A DNA stretch of 64,000 bases, taken from NCBI GenBank assembly GCA_022264855.1, contig JABYQU010000005.1, forward strand, positions 372,001 to 436,000, written 5' to 3'. The DNA comes from Lenzites betulinus. Lineage: Eukaryota > Basidiomycota > Agaricomycetes > Polyporales > Polyporaceae. The notes beneath the pieces were generated by a model. The model searched no databases. It was not told the origin of the DNA and saw only the letters and a program-made list of their open reading frames with translations. Positions 9,524 through 19,504 of the stretch are shown piece after piece; within the stretch, counting starts at the first letter, position 1, and every line of letters starts with the position of its first letter. A program made the translations under genes and the position numbers.

Positions 9524-11577
9524 ATGTCCACTTGTCCGCCTGAGATAACGGATCCCGCGTTCCGCGCGGCTTGGCAGACCTTGCCAGACAATATGCGCAC
9601 CGGTCTCCTGCGCATGGCCCGAGCAGCAGCAACAGTAGGGACACCGCCGCGTCGGGTAGCTATGAGAAGAGATGAGCGTGTACACCGGACTGCAGCACCA
9701 TACGGTCTACTGTCTGGGATGCAGCCGCCCCAGGGGGACCCATACCCGCAGGAGCCGATCTCGGAAGACGATGATGAACCTGAGACGGCGCTGCGAGGGC
9801 GGTAAGTACAGCCTCTATGGCACTCAAGAGGAGCATATACTCACTCACCAATCTTGTTACAGGTCGCCTCATCGTGCCGGGATGCGTCGTCGCCGCAGCC
9901 AACGTGGTCTATCATACAGATCTAGAACACGCTCCAACAGGTAAGTTGTGGGGCACCCAGCTGAGTGCTAGTGCATATACTCACCTCTGAGTCGACGCGG
10001 ACCTCCAGAGAACATCAGCGCCGTCGTGTGACAGCCCCAGGTGATGCCGAAGGCATCCAAGATACTATACAAGCCCCTGTCATTGACCCGGCTCTGTTAA
10101 ATGAGCCTCCTGTCCCAGTGAGTGATTGATAACTCGTACATCGTCCTGCCTCGAAGACTCACCATATATACACTCATGCAGCAGGCCCCAACGGTCGAAA
10201 ATACACATCAGCGTGTGCGTGGTGGACGTACGGCTGCGTATGCTGCTCGCGGAGGCATATCGGGCAACAGCACACGTCGTGGACATGTCGAGTTAGACAG
10301 GGAGGACGTACTGTCAGAGGTTTACTCACCTAACCCCAACGCAATCAAGGACGACTCCGACCCACTTGATATTCTCCGAAAGAAGACAAGCTTGCTGTCG
10401 TCTATGCAGCAGACGGCCCTGGGAGCAATGCATGTGAGTATTCAGCATATATAGACGTCAACACACACCTGACAAGCATTGCGCCAGCTGATGACCGTAA
10501 AACACTTCCGCCTTGTTGCCGGGGTGCCGAAGCATGGGTCTTGGCCCAAGCTAGATGACCCACGGGAGGGAGGCTTCATGCCCATCGACTTTGAGGCGCA
10601 GGTAAACGCCTCCGTAAACCCGACTTTCCTGTATCGTGTCGCGGAGCTAGCAATGCAAGACTTGAAGGTGAGCGCTACAAGTACTGTATACCAGAATCAC
10701 GCACTTACCCCGTCGTTTACAGCAACACAACGGCCTCCATGTGGCCTGGATGAACGCACCCGACGTCAAGCTAACGCTTGGTGTGCTCTATGGCATCGCT
10801 AAGAAGGTCTTTCGCAACTTCAAGAAGCAATATGACGGTCAATTCGACGACGAGAAGAAGGAAAGACTTGCGAAAAACGAGCAATCATCGAGGCGCTTGA
10901 ACCGGCGTAAAGGGGTTTGTCTTATGTGTTATTCAATAGCGGTTGCATAGCTGGAGTACTAATGAAAGCGATCATGATTAGAAGGCTTCAAACCTGCTGA
11001 AAGGCGTACCTGTGTACATCGAGAGGCACGGCATCGACCCGAGCCCATTCCTAGTCCAAGACATGATGTCAGATGAGGCAAGCGGCCCTGAGGACGGAGA
11101 AGTCGAAGACAAGGTGGTCTGGAAGCGCCGCATGGCAGAGAAGTGCGGTATGAAGGATAAAACCGATGCACAGTTGAAGCACATCGTGTTCTTCGAGACC
11201 GTGAAGCCTGCATGGCGATCAGACGTGGTGAGCATAAGTTTGTGCGCCATACAGAGCGAGTACATACTTACCCAACTGATTGTTAGCTCAGCGCCATTCT
11301 TCACGAGCTATGGGAGATCTACCTCGACGGGATCAACTCTCGGACCGCTCGCGCGATGTCAGAGAGGGTCCGAAGTGGTACAAACCGATCAACAGACAAG
11401 CCGCCGCAGTTTGCGCCATACAACTGCGGCATCAACCGCGAGTGGTACGACAAGTTTGTGGACCAAGACACGCACCGTCTAGCACTCCGCAGCTGGTACA
11501 AGTACCCTGATCCACCAGGCTTCGGCGACAACATCATCGCAGCCGAGATGATACCTCCTGAGCTTGGCGTCGAGTAG
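9524..11577 (+). CDS. accessory protein of the CACTG element
   Basis: This is a spliced gene read from GT/AG signals: exon 1 9524-9801, exon 2 9863-9940, then several exons to a TAG at 11575-11577. Recognisable blocks in order are a basic Arg-rich N-terminus (exon 2), DSDPLDILRKKTSLLSSMQQ, HFRLVAGVPKHGSWP, VAWMNAPDVKLTLGVLYGIA, KASNLLKGVPVYIERHG, AILHELWEIYLDG and a C-terminal SWYKYPDPPGFGDNII. No domain of known function is recognised. It lies inside the transposon and converges on the Tnp2 gene, so by analogy with two-gene plant CACTA elements it may be a DNA-binding helper. That role is inference. The frame continues across all introns without lesions, so the gene may be intact. Confidence 0.7.
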
Positions 11578-11989
11578 GGACCCCGTACTCACAAAGCATC
11601 CTTCTCATGTCCGCTGCTACCGTTGTATTCCAATCTCTGATGGTCGTCTTCAAGTTTCGAGGCTCTTTTGTGTGTATAAGTACCGTATATCCACTCATTA
11701 AAATGGAACTCACCTGTTCAATAAACTGGCGACCGTCGTTAAGGAGAACAAGTACTAGTGAGGTAAACGTGGTAAAGTGGGGAAGCCCTGAGGAGCAAGA
11801 ATACCGGTAACGACATGGTGACCTAAACTGGAGCACGACGAGTCTTTGTGCTCCGGTGATGAGCGATTTAAGGCACAAGATTGCGATGCACGACTGACCT
11901 TATGCTCCTGCAGCATCGCGTGGCCCCTCCATCAGACGCTCCATCGAAATAGGACACTAGCAACCCGGCATCAGTATCAGAACACTCAA
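11578..11989. other. spacer between convergent transposon genes
   Basis: This holds the 3' ends of the plus-strand accessory gene and the minus-strand Tnp2 gene. A GTAAGC donor directly follows the last Tnp2 coding block near 11996, so one more small Tnp2 exon may lie here. I could not define it. Confidence 0.4.
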
Positions 11990-14235
11990 GTGAGCTCAGC
12001 TTACCGCTTCAAGCGTCGTTGTAAGCCACACGCGGGGTACTGTTAAGCTGCAAATTCCACGAGCGAGTTGACAGAATATTGCCTCGACTGGCACGGCAGC
12101 TGGTAGCGTGTCTGGTGCTTCGGCCGACTGGAATTGATTATATGCCCATGCCCTGATCTCGAGTTCCGGGCTATATAACGCATGTGAATAGTATCTTGCA
12201 TGGCGCGAAGGAGAAATCATCAATTGCTGATACGTACTAGTCAGCCCAAACATCTTCAGGGGGATCAGTGATCTTTTGAGGCACCATCCACTGCATCTCG
12301 GCGAATATCTGATGGGTTGGGCGGCCAGGCTGTACATGCAGGACAAAGCGAGCGATCTGGCCTGCGTGATATTCCCCTGTAGCTGTCTTTACCTTCACAA
12401 TGCCAGATGAACTGACAGCGGTTATCCGGCGACCTGACTTCACGATGTAGCTGAGGGTATGAGCAGCCGTAGCGAGGAAGAACGAGCCAATTGGTGCTCT
12501 GGGATCATGCCCATGGTAGATTGTGGGCATCGGTGGTCGTATATCTTGCCTTGCAACGCTGGCGTAGTGCTCAAGAATGGCATCTCGCACCGGAAGATCA
12601 AGATTGACCGCATCTGTTGATGCGACGCCTATACCAATGTTGGCGTTCCCAGAGAATGCCGCTGTCGTTGCCAAGACAGAGCAAAAGTCAGATCAGATGT
12701 TGTTTGCAGCTAAATGAAGTACTCACCGTCGTCCGCTACACTATCTGCCATAGCTTCGAAGGTTCCGCGTGCCTCACGGGAGTTGTGTAGAAGCCGCGAG
12801 ACAATCTCATGCGTAGCTGTACTCCCGTCAACTCCGGAGTCTTCGGGCTTGTTCCGTAGGCACGTAATCTATACAGTGCAGTGAACGAGATGCTAGCGTG
12901 AGCGCGGAACTATCGCTGCTCGCGTACGTACCATTGTCCTAAGCTCTGTCTCACGGTTGAACTCGCGCATCATTGTAACTTCTTGCTGACCACCGCGCCG
13001 GTTGTTGAGGTTCGTACCCTTCAAGACCTTGTTCAGGCGCTCAGGGAGGAACGCCCACATGTCATACACCGTCGCGTAGTCCTCAAGTTGTGGCGGAACG
13101 TGAGTAGCAAAATGATGGTTTGGTACCATCGCCTGAACTCCGTAAAGCTTCGAAAAGGGTGTGATTGAATGATCAGTAAACCGTTGATGTTGATTTGTGC
13201 AATGACTAACCTCCTTATACGCAGTGAGATAGCTATACAAAAGGTCTGCACCACGCTTTCGTTGCGCAACGGTAGTCTGTGATCCAAGAAGAAGTCGGAG
13301 TGACGTCGCAAGCTTTAACATCAATGGGATCTCGCCTGCTTGCATGCGTGGGACCGGCATCTCCGGTGCCACCGGTGGTTTCGCCGTGAGGGCCTTGATC
13401 TTCTTGTCGAGCTGGAGAGCATTCTTCTCATCGTCTGCAGCATCAGCCTGAGCGCGCAGAGTCTCCAGAGTATGCTCATATTTTGCAACAGACTCCTCGT
13501 GTTTTTTGAGAGCTGTATCATACTTCTTCTTGGCAGTTGTGAAGTCTTTTGTCGCCTCGGGGAGATACTTACGCCAGATGAGAGGCATCTATGACATGAA
13601 CATCAGTCATGTAGTGGTACAGAGGACATGGTACTTACAATCATTGGGACCGGCGACGTCATGTTTAACTTATACTCATCAGCAGATAGTGAGCCTCCAG
13701 CGGGCTCCCTGACCCGGACTGGCAAGTGTCCGGCCTATTCAGGAACATCAAACTAGATATGCACATATATCAGCGTGATCGTGTATTTCTGTACCATTTG
13801 ACAAAGAACGGACCTTTTCGAGAAACTTATGGAAGTCAGCGAGCTCGCGCTTGGTTCCACCCTTGGTGTCAGCACGCAAAGCGGGCCCGCTCTTGATCCA
13901 ACGTGAATACCATTGCGTCTTGACCACACCTGCCAGGAACATATTAAGTATCGACACATCAACACACATGACTCGGAGATGCGGAGCTTACATACCAAGA
14001 AGCAGGTTATGCATCGGGTCAATGACCGTCATGCGCACACCGTTGTAGTATGGAAGTCGCATGATATCAGCCCAGCGTGCACCGTGTTGCTTGAAATGCT
14101 CGTCGCGCTCTTTCCCTTCGAGCTCTTTCCATTCGAGCGCGAGCTCCTTATGCTTCTGATAGTCACGTGGCGGGCATCAGGAAAAAGCATTTTGCCCGTA
14201 GCTTCGCAGCGAGGTACATAGCAGCGGTAGTTCAT
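11990..14235 (-). pseudogene. Tnp2-type CACTA transposase, 3' portion (C-terminal half)
   Basis: Exons read on the minus strand give the C-terminal half of a basidiomycete Tnp2 transposase. In order: MRLPYYNGVRMTVIDPMHNLLLG (about 13980-14060), FHKFLEK, VREPAGGSLSADEYKLNMTSP, PLIWRKYLPEATKDF, a coiled-coil Lys/Glu stretch, then PNHHFATHVPPQLEDYATVY and FLPERLNKVLKGTNLNNRRGG, HAGQIARFVLHVQPGRPTHQ, and finally SPELEIRAWAYNQF with VPRVWLTTTLEA. DPMHNLLLG and the NHH...LNK region are the parts I associate with the family. The gene is separated from its 5' portion (25897-28009) by inserted DNA. A frame break upstream of the RDYQKHKE block suggests further decay. Confidence 0.82.
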
Positions 14236-14817
14236 GTAGCTTGCACTGTACTCTCCGTAGAACCATATAGTGGTTGTAGCCCGAAGAAAAATTATAAAAC
14301 ATGAATAGATTGAAAATATGCACCTTTTATTCCCTATCCACCGTTGTTAACAACTGCCGGCCCACACATTGCGAGATCAAGGCATAAAAGTTACAAGGGA
14401 GGGTGGTCGAGCAGGCGCTAATGCATCGGCGAACTCCGCAGAGTGCTTAAGCTGTTCCCTTCGGCGATTTTTCGTGACGTGTCTGCTTGTCGTCTCCCAC
14501 TATGTGCCCAGCTCTCGCTCTCAGAACCCGCTCGTCTTCATCCTAGCCCGGTCTCTGGTCTAGTGCTTGCTATCTACATCCATGGCACTGGTGTAGTAGT
14601 GTCTCTCCTGTGTTGTCTGCTCGTCTTCAGCTTTTCTCATGCGTCAACACTCACCGTCCTCTTGGGCCGTTTTCTTTTGATCCGACACGTCCTCCTCCTG
14701 AACCTGCGTGATTCTGTGTCTCTCTGGTGTCTTGGACTGGGATCATCGCTTGAGCATCTTCTGGACCCTGCCAGTGCTCGTTGCGCCCAACATCGAGGTC
14801 GCCATCAACGGCCATCG

Positions 14818-15113
14818 TGTAAGAATGACGGGGTAGGTGCCTTACTGGGCTCCTATCCCTTGGGTACTCTGGTCCGGGCTCGTATTTGGGCTCGGCGTAC
14901 TCGTAGGGATGGTGGAGGGTAGTAAGGACTTACCCTCCACCAGGCGCCCGAGTTCCGAATACTCGGGACACCGTACGCGGTGGCATTACATACATGCGGC
15001 TATCCGCGCGCTAATATGCGCGCGTGTACGTATGGTCCGATTCCGTATATTTTAGTTGTGCGTTTCGCACAACTAAAGGATCCTGTAGGAGCGCGGGATA
15101 CGCGCTCCTTACA
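14818..15113 (-). repeat. 3' LTR of the Gypsy element
   Basis: 296 bp with TGTAAG...CTTACA ends, apparently identical to 24877-25172. It contains consecutive perfect hairpins, including 12-bp stems at 14910-14942 and 15051-15077 (TTTAGTTGTGCG, loop TTT) and a 9-bp stem at 15087-15109. Confidence 0.95.
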
Positions 15114-15125
15114 CTCTCCCCCACT
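15114..15125 (-). promoter_or_regulatory. polypurine tract of the Gypsy element
   Basis: On the minus strand AGTGGGGGAGAG directly precedes the 3' LTR start TGTAAGG. Position and composition fit the plus-strand primer used in LTR retrotransposon replication. Confidence 0.75.
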
Positions 15126-15456
15126 AGACCTGATCCCAGGTCTACAGCTGTATAGTAAAGAATATAAATAGTATATATTTTTTGAGGGCCACAAATAGCA
15201 GTGGCCATTACGCCTATGATACACAGAAGTCGTCGTGGCGTCCGACGGTTCATGGTAGGGGTCACCGATAGGTGACCCTGCGTCTGGGTGTACGAACCGT
15301 GCTCGACGAGGCTGACGGTAAGAGGCGGCGTGCCCGATAATATACTCGTCCACCAATTTCGGTGGGGTTATGATTGTTGATTAGCCAATAGTAGTCGACG
15401 CAGGTGGGGCAGGCACCTGCGCGGTGATAGTATCATGGGCGGTGAACCACATAGGT

Positions 15457-16905
15457 TCACGACGCCATGGACGTAGCATCGTCGTAAGGAGGGGGAGCAT
15501 CGCCTCCCGGCTCTCCTTGAGTCTCTTGACGAGCCCCTGCGTCACCCATTTCGGTGACCGGGGCCGTGGTGGTGGGCGCAGCCTCGCCCTCCTCGACCTC
15601 CATGTTGTCGTTCGACGCGTGAGCTGGAGGGGGAGGAGCGGGGTTAGCGGCCGGAGCCTCGTTGGTAGCGGTCGACGTGGGTGTCGCCGCTATGTTTAGG
15701 GATTGGGGAGGGGGTACATTGACCACCTCCGATACAGAGTGTATGCCGGGGAGAGCCGTGATAGGTTCCCCGGGAGTGATTCCTTCGCGAGCGGCGCGGG
15801 ATCGCGCAGCCGCGTCGCGGTGCTCGTCTGCCCACTCGATGGTGACGCCTAGTCGGGCGTACCAGAGTGCGACGTGAAACAGGGACAGCGCGTCCTCTGC
15901 GAAGCTGCCGGGATATGCCTGCGTGGTGCTCTCGGGGCTGACAGGGTACTGTCCCGTCAGAATGATGTGACGGTACAGGCCCGGCACTGAGAACAATACG
16001 TTCGTCAGCGAGAGCCACCGTCCGCGTTCAGACGGGGTTACACGGCGCGTCAAAGCGCGGCGACCCATCTGGTGGAACTCGACGTGGACCAGTTGCGGCC
16101 GACCGTCGGGGGCGACCGTCATCCACGACGGACGAGACGACGGGTAGTTCTTCATCCACTCGCGAAGCTCCTTCGCGGTGGAGTCCAGCCGTGGCTGCGC
16201 GAGCTTCACGTGCGGCTGCTGCTTGGAGCGATACGGCCGTCCTGCAATCGGGCGGTCGTTGCGGGTGGTGGGCATCGGCAGATGCGCCGTGCTTGTAGGG
16301 ATTAACCCCGGCGGCGTATATGCAGCCGGGTGGGGCTGGTCTACGGTGGGACCTGTCCGATTGGATGGGCCACCCGAGGGACCAGCTCGGTCGGGGTTCC
16401 GCCAGCTGCTCACCAAGACTTGTAATCCCCGCACGCTGGTCAGTGCGGGGTTGGCGTTGACCTGCGCCAGCAGATGTTGTATGCGATGCCGCGCCTGACC
16501 CATGTCAGTGTGCGAGGCATCCAAGATTTGCCGGGCCTCCTCTTGAGTCATTGGCACGAAGTCGTACCAATGGTTGGTGAGCTTGGGGTCCGAGTTCGCC
16601 GGTGCGGCTAACTCGTCGTGGGGCCAGTTGGGGATGAGCAACTGATGAGAGGCGGCAGTCGTGCCTGTCCACGTCATCGTGCCCGGGCGCGGAGGAGCTG
16701 GTACTCCTCGACGCGCGTTCCGCATCACTTGCCGACTCGAAATACGCCGCGCCCGTTTGGCGTCGAACGTAGCCTCGTCTTCCGACGAGAAGTCGTAGTC
16801 GACCATGGGGTGCGGGGCCGGCTCTTCCCGCGGCGGCTCGATTCTTTGGGTCTCGGGCGACGTCTGCGTCGGCCGAGTCGTGGTAGACGATCCTTGTCGG
16901 AACAT
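15457..16905 (-). CDS. extra 3' ORF of the Gypsy element, second part
   Basis: This open frame of up to 482 codons lies between integrase and the 3' LTR. It overlaps the preceding ORF by about 180 bp in the -1 frame and looks like its continuation. Visible blocks are DYDFSSEDEATFDAKRARR, NHWYDFVPMTQEEARQILD, GLQVLVSSWRNPD, LREWMKNYPSSRPSWM and WLSLTNVLFSVPGLYRHI, and the tail is rich in Ala, Pro and Thr. No enzyme motif, signal peptide or membrane segment is evident, so an envelope protein is not supported. The function is unknown. The position is that of the additional ORF carried by some Gypsy lineages. Confidence 0.6.
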   Translation of the reverse strand: MFRQGSSTTTRPTQTSPETQRIEPPREEPAPHPMVDYDFSSEDEATFDAKRARRISSRQVMRNARRGVPAPPRPGTMTWTGTTAASHQLLIPNWPHDELAAPANSDPKLTNHWYDFVPMTQEEARQILDASHTDMGQARHRIQHLLAQVNANPALTSVRGLQVLVSSWRNPDRAGPSGGPSNRTGPTVDQPHPAAYTPPGLIPTSTAHLPMPTTRNDRPIAGRPYRSKQQPHVKLAQPRLDSTAKELREWMKNYPSSRPSWMTVAPDGRPQLVHVEFHQMGRRALTRRVTPSERGRWLSLTNVLFSVPGLYRHIILTGQYPVSPESTTQAYPGSFAEDALSLFHVALWYARLGVTIEWADEHRDAAARSRAAREGITPGEPITALPGIHSVSEVVNVPPPQSLNIAATPTSTATNEAPAANPAPPPPAHASNDNMEVEEGEAAPTTTAPVTEMGDAGARQETQGEPGGDAPPPYDDATSMAS

Positions 16906-17825
16906 GTCAAATCCCGAACGTCCCCTGCTGATATTGGCGGGGGAAAGCGGGACGACATGTCCTCGCGCCTATCCCCGCGCCGCACCGTCCTGTCCTCGTT
17001 GGGACGGCTGTAAGGTTGGTAACGAGCAGTTTCTGCTCGAGACTCCTGTTGTTTCTTCATATCCTCCAGCTGCTGCTGGAGTCGATCCTTCTCGTCTTGC
17101 AGATCGTCGTACCGCTCGCGCTCGTCGTTGCGCTCGCGACGGTACCACTCCATCGTCTCACGACGCTCATCTGCGAGCTGCCGTGCCTCCTTCAACTGCT
17201 CTTGCAGTTCAGCTATACGCCGCTCGTTCTCCGCGGCGTCCCCTCCCTCCTTGGAGCGACTATGCTCCTCGAAGTACTGCCAGAACCGGGCTTGAAGCTG
17301 AGCTTGCACGCTCATTTGAGCTTCGCGCAGCGATGGCTCCGACTGCGCGCCCCGAAGATGGCGGATGAACTCGGCGCAGATCACGCAGCCCGTCGTATGC
17401 GCGACGAGGAGCGGATGCTCTGCTACCGGTCCCCAGGCCAGGTTCATGCTCAGTGGCATGATGGGCGGCATCCCTGGCATTACGCCCATGGGAGCGACCT
17501 GATTTTGGGGCGGAGCAAACGCTGAGACCGACGCCCCATGTGCTTGAGGGTACGCGGGCGGGTACACGTAGCCGTATCCCGGCTGCGGATATTGATTCGT
17601 AGGCGGTGTCTGCGTTGGGGCACCGCCGTACTGGTACTGGGCCGGATACGGCGCAGGATACCCAGCTACTTGCTGATGCACGGCTGGGGCGGCAGGATCC
17701 GGGAAGGCCACGTTTGGTGGCATGGCGGTAGAGGGGGGTGCTGGGCGATCCACTACCATTTCGGTAGTGGCGCTCGGGGGTGCGTTGAGGGGCGCGTGAG
17801 GCGGCTGGGATTGGTCCGGGTTCAT
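16725..17825 (-). CDS. extra 3' ORF of the Gypsy element, first part (coiled coil)
   Basis: This 366-codon frame starts 324 bp after the integrase ORF. The N-terminal third is Pro/Ala/Tyr-rich. The middle contains FIRHLRGAQSEPSLREAQ followed by a long charged heptad-like stretch (IAELQEQLKEARQLADERR ... DLQDEKDRLQQQLEDMKK), a clear coiled coil. Its last ~60 codons overlap the next ORF and become Arg-rich, as expected once the true frame has moved to the next ORF. The switch probably lies between the RREDMSS block and the ATG of the second ORF, by frameshift, splice or a one-base error. Function unknown. Confidence 0.6.
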   Translation of the reverse strand: MNPDQSQPPHAPLNAPPSATTEMVVDRPAPPSTAMPPNVAFPDPAAPAVHQQVAGYPAPYPAQYQYGGAPTQTPPTNQYPQPGYGYVYPPAYPQAHGASVSAFAPPQNQVAPMGVMPGMPPIMPLSMNLAWGPVAEHPLLVAHTTGCVICAEFIRHLRGAQSEPSLREAQMSVQAQLQARFWQYFEEHSRSKEGGDAAENERRIAELQEQLKEARQLADERRETMEWYRRERNDERERYDDLQDEKDRLQQQLEDMKKQQESRAETARYQPYSRPNEDRTVRRGDRREDMSSRFPPPISAGDVRDLTCSDKDRLPRLGRRRRRPRPKESSRRGKSRPRTPWSTTTSRRKTRLRSTPNGRGVFRVGK

Positions 17826-18148
17826 GGCGGTGGTGCGAGTGTTGAGGGCGAGTGGGCGAGTGAGAGAGTCGTAGTAAAAGCAAGAGAGACGAGTGTGAAG
17901 TTAGGCGAGCGCAAGCTGGCAATTCGCCAGTCGCAGGGTCGCGGAGCCACGCTAAGCGCTGGCTGAGCTCGAATCTGAGCTGTAATTACGCGACGCGTCG
18001 CGCGTAGCACATGTGACCGCGTGCGAGCGCTTGCTAGCAGGTGGCTGTGCTCGCGCCTTCAACGCCGGACGCACAAGTCCTTTTCTCCTTTGACGCCGCA
18101 CTGGCTACACTCGCCATATCGGCGTAGCTACTCCCCACCGCACACGTA
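17826..18148. other. Gypsy internal spacer between pol and the 3' ORF
   Basis: No coding block is recognised. It probably carries the leader or splice signals for expression of the 3' ORF. Confidence 0.4.
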
Positions 18149-19504
18149 TTAGTGTGCGGCTGGTTTCCGGGGTAAGGCTCGCCATGAGCTGACTCCCATG
18201 AGCGTACAATACTCGTCCAACGCTGCGAGATCTTTACAACTCTCATACGGCTCCCAAGTATGGTCGCCCTGGGTCCACCGTACGTGAAACCGACATCTGG
18301 CGCCTTGCCACTCGTGGCCGACTATCTCATCAACCAACCATTCAGCGTCGTCGCTGAGCCCGAAGTCGTAGAAGGCTTGGGCATCGCGATGCGGGAATAC
18401 CGCATCATCGTTGGCTTCATGTCTCCTAAGTAGGGAGACATGGAATTTGGGATGTATTCGCCGCTCTCGTAATTCCGAGGGTAGGTCCAATACATAGTTG
18501 GAAGTGCGAGGTATGCACTCCAAAATCTTGTATGGCCCGATGTATTTAGGCACGAGCTTGCGTGCTCGACCTTTGGGCACGGTTAGGTTCTTAGTCGAGA
18601 GATAGACTAAGTCTCCAATCTGGAACTCAGGTTCCTCCTGCCTATGCTTATTCGCATGGTAGGTTTGAGACACGCGAGCGTCGATTATGGCATCGTGCGC
18701 TATCTCAAGATTAGCACGAGCTCGCTGTGCGAACTCGCGTACTCCCGCGAACGGAGTTTCCGTTCTGATTCCACTCATCGACCGAGGTAAATACCCATAG
18801 TTCAATTCGAACGGGGCAAACCCAGTAGTAGAGCTGGCGGCAGAATTCAATGCGAATTCTGCCAAGGGTAGTTTCTCGTACCAATCGAGTTGATTGGGCG
18901 ATACTATAGCACGGAGAATCTGAGTAATTGAACGAATAGTTCGCTCACTCAGTCCATCCGTTTGCGGGTGGAAAGAAGTGGACATGAGCAGCTTCGCGCC
19001 CATGAGTCTATGAAGCTCACGCCAGAACTTCGACGTGAACTTGCTGTCTCTATCAGATACGATAGATTCAGGCAACCCGTGGAGTCGTACTACCTCTCGC
19101 AGATATACGAGAGATAATTCCGCGGCCGTGTCGGTCGTTCGTACAGGTATTAAGTGTACCATAGACGTCATGCGGCATACAACTACCCATACGTAGTCGT
19201 ATCCGTGTGACAATGGAAATGGACCGACAAAGTCCATGGAGATCGAGACCCATGGGGCCAGGGCCAGGGGTAAGCTATGTAGTAGCCCCATAGGTAGTTG
19301 AGTGGACGACTTTGCGGTATGACATGTACCGCAAGTTATACAAAATTTATCTACGTCTTTGCGTAGAGTCGGCCACCAAAACCAACGTCTGAGATACTCA
19401 GACGTGCATTGCGGACCGAGATGTCCCAACGTACTGTGCGCGCGATCAATCACGATCTCGTGTAGTGATCGTTTGTTCAATAGAACCCGGGGTAGGCATA
19501 ACAC
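18149..19504 (-). CDS. Gypsy integrase with C-terminal chromodomain
   Basis: The N-terminal zinc-binding module shows HSTLGHLG ... CITCGTCHTAKSS. The DDE catalytic core follows: MDFVGPFPLSHGYDYVWVV (first Asp), ESIVSDRDSKFTSKFW (second Asp) and HPQTDGLSERTIRSI (Glu). Next comes a GPY/F-like block (RKLVPKYIGPYKILE), and at the end a chromodomain with EWLVDEIVGHEWQG ... FHVRWTQGDHTWEPYE, which can direct integration to particular chromatin. The frame is -1 relative to the RT-RNase H frame, which it overlaps by about 28 bp. The start given is the edge of the open frame and the real protein is presumably cut from a Pol polyprotein. Confidence 0.9.
   Translation of the reverse strand: MLCLPRVLLNKRSLHEIVIDRAHSTLGHLGPQCTSEYLRRWFWWPTLRKDVDKFCITCGTCHTAKSSTQLPMGLLHSLPLALAPWVSISMDFVGPFPLSHGYDYVWVVVCRMTSMVHLIPVRTTDTAAELSLVYLREVVRLHGLPESIVSDRDSKFTSKFWRELHRLMGAKLLMSTSFHPQTDGLSERTIRSITQILRAIVSPNQLDWYEKLPLAEFALNSAASSTTGFAPFELNYGYLPRSMSGIRTETPFAGVREFAQRARANLEIAHDAIIDARVSQTYHANKHRQEEPEFQIGDLVYLSTKNLTVPKGRARKLVPKYIGPYKILECIPRTSNYVLDLPSELRERRIHPKFHVSLLRRHEANDDAVFPHRDAQAFYDFGLSDDAEWLVDEIVGHEWQGARCRFHVRWTQGDHTWEPYESCKDLAALDEYCTLMGVSSWRALPRKPAAH

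Noticed and set aside
14837..15055. 72-codon frame, identical at 24896-25114
   Set aside because: Lies within the LTRs of the Gypsy element on the non-coding strand; duplicated because the LTRs are duplicated.
15457..17825. Envelope-like gene in the Gypsy 3' region
   Set aside because: No signal peptide, membrane segment or cysteine pattern; a coiled coil and polar blocks instead.
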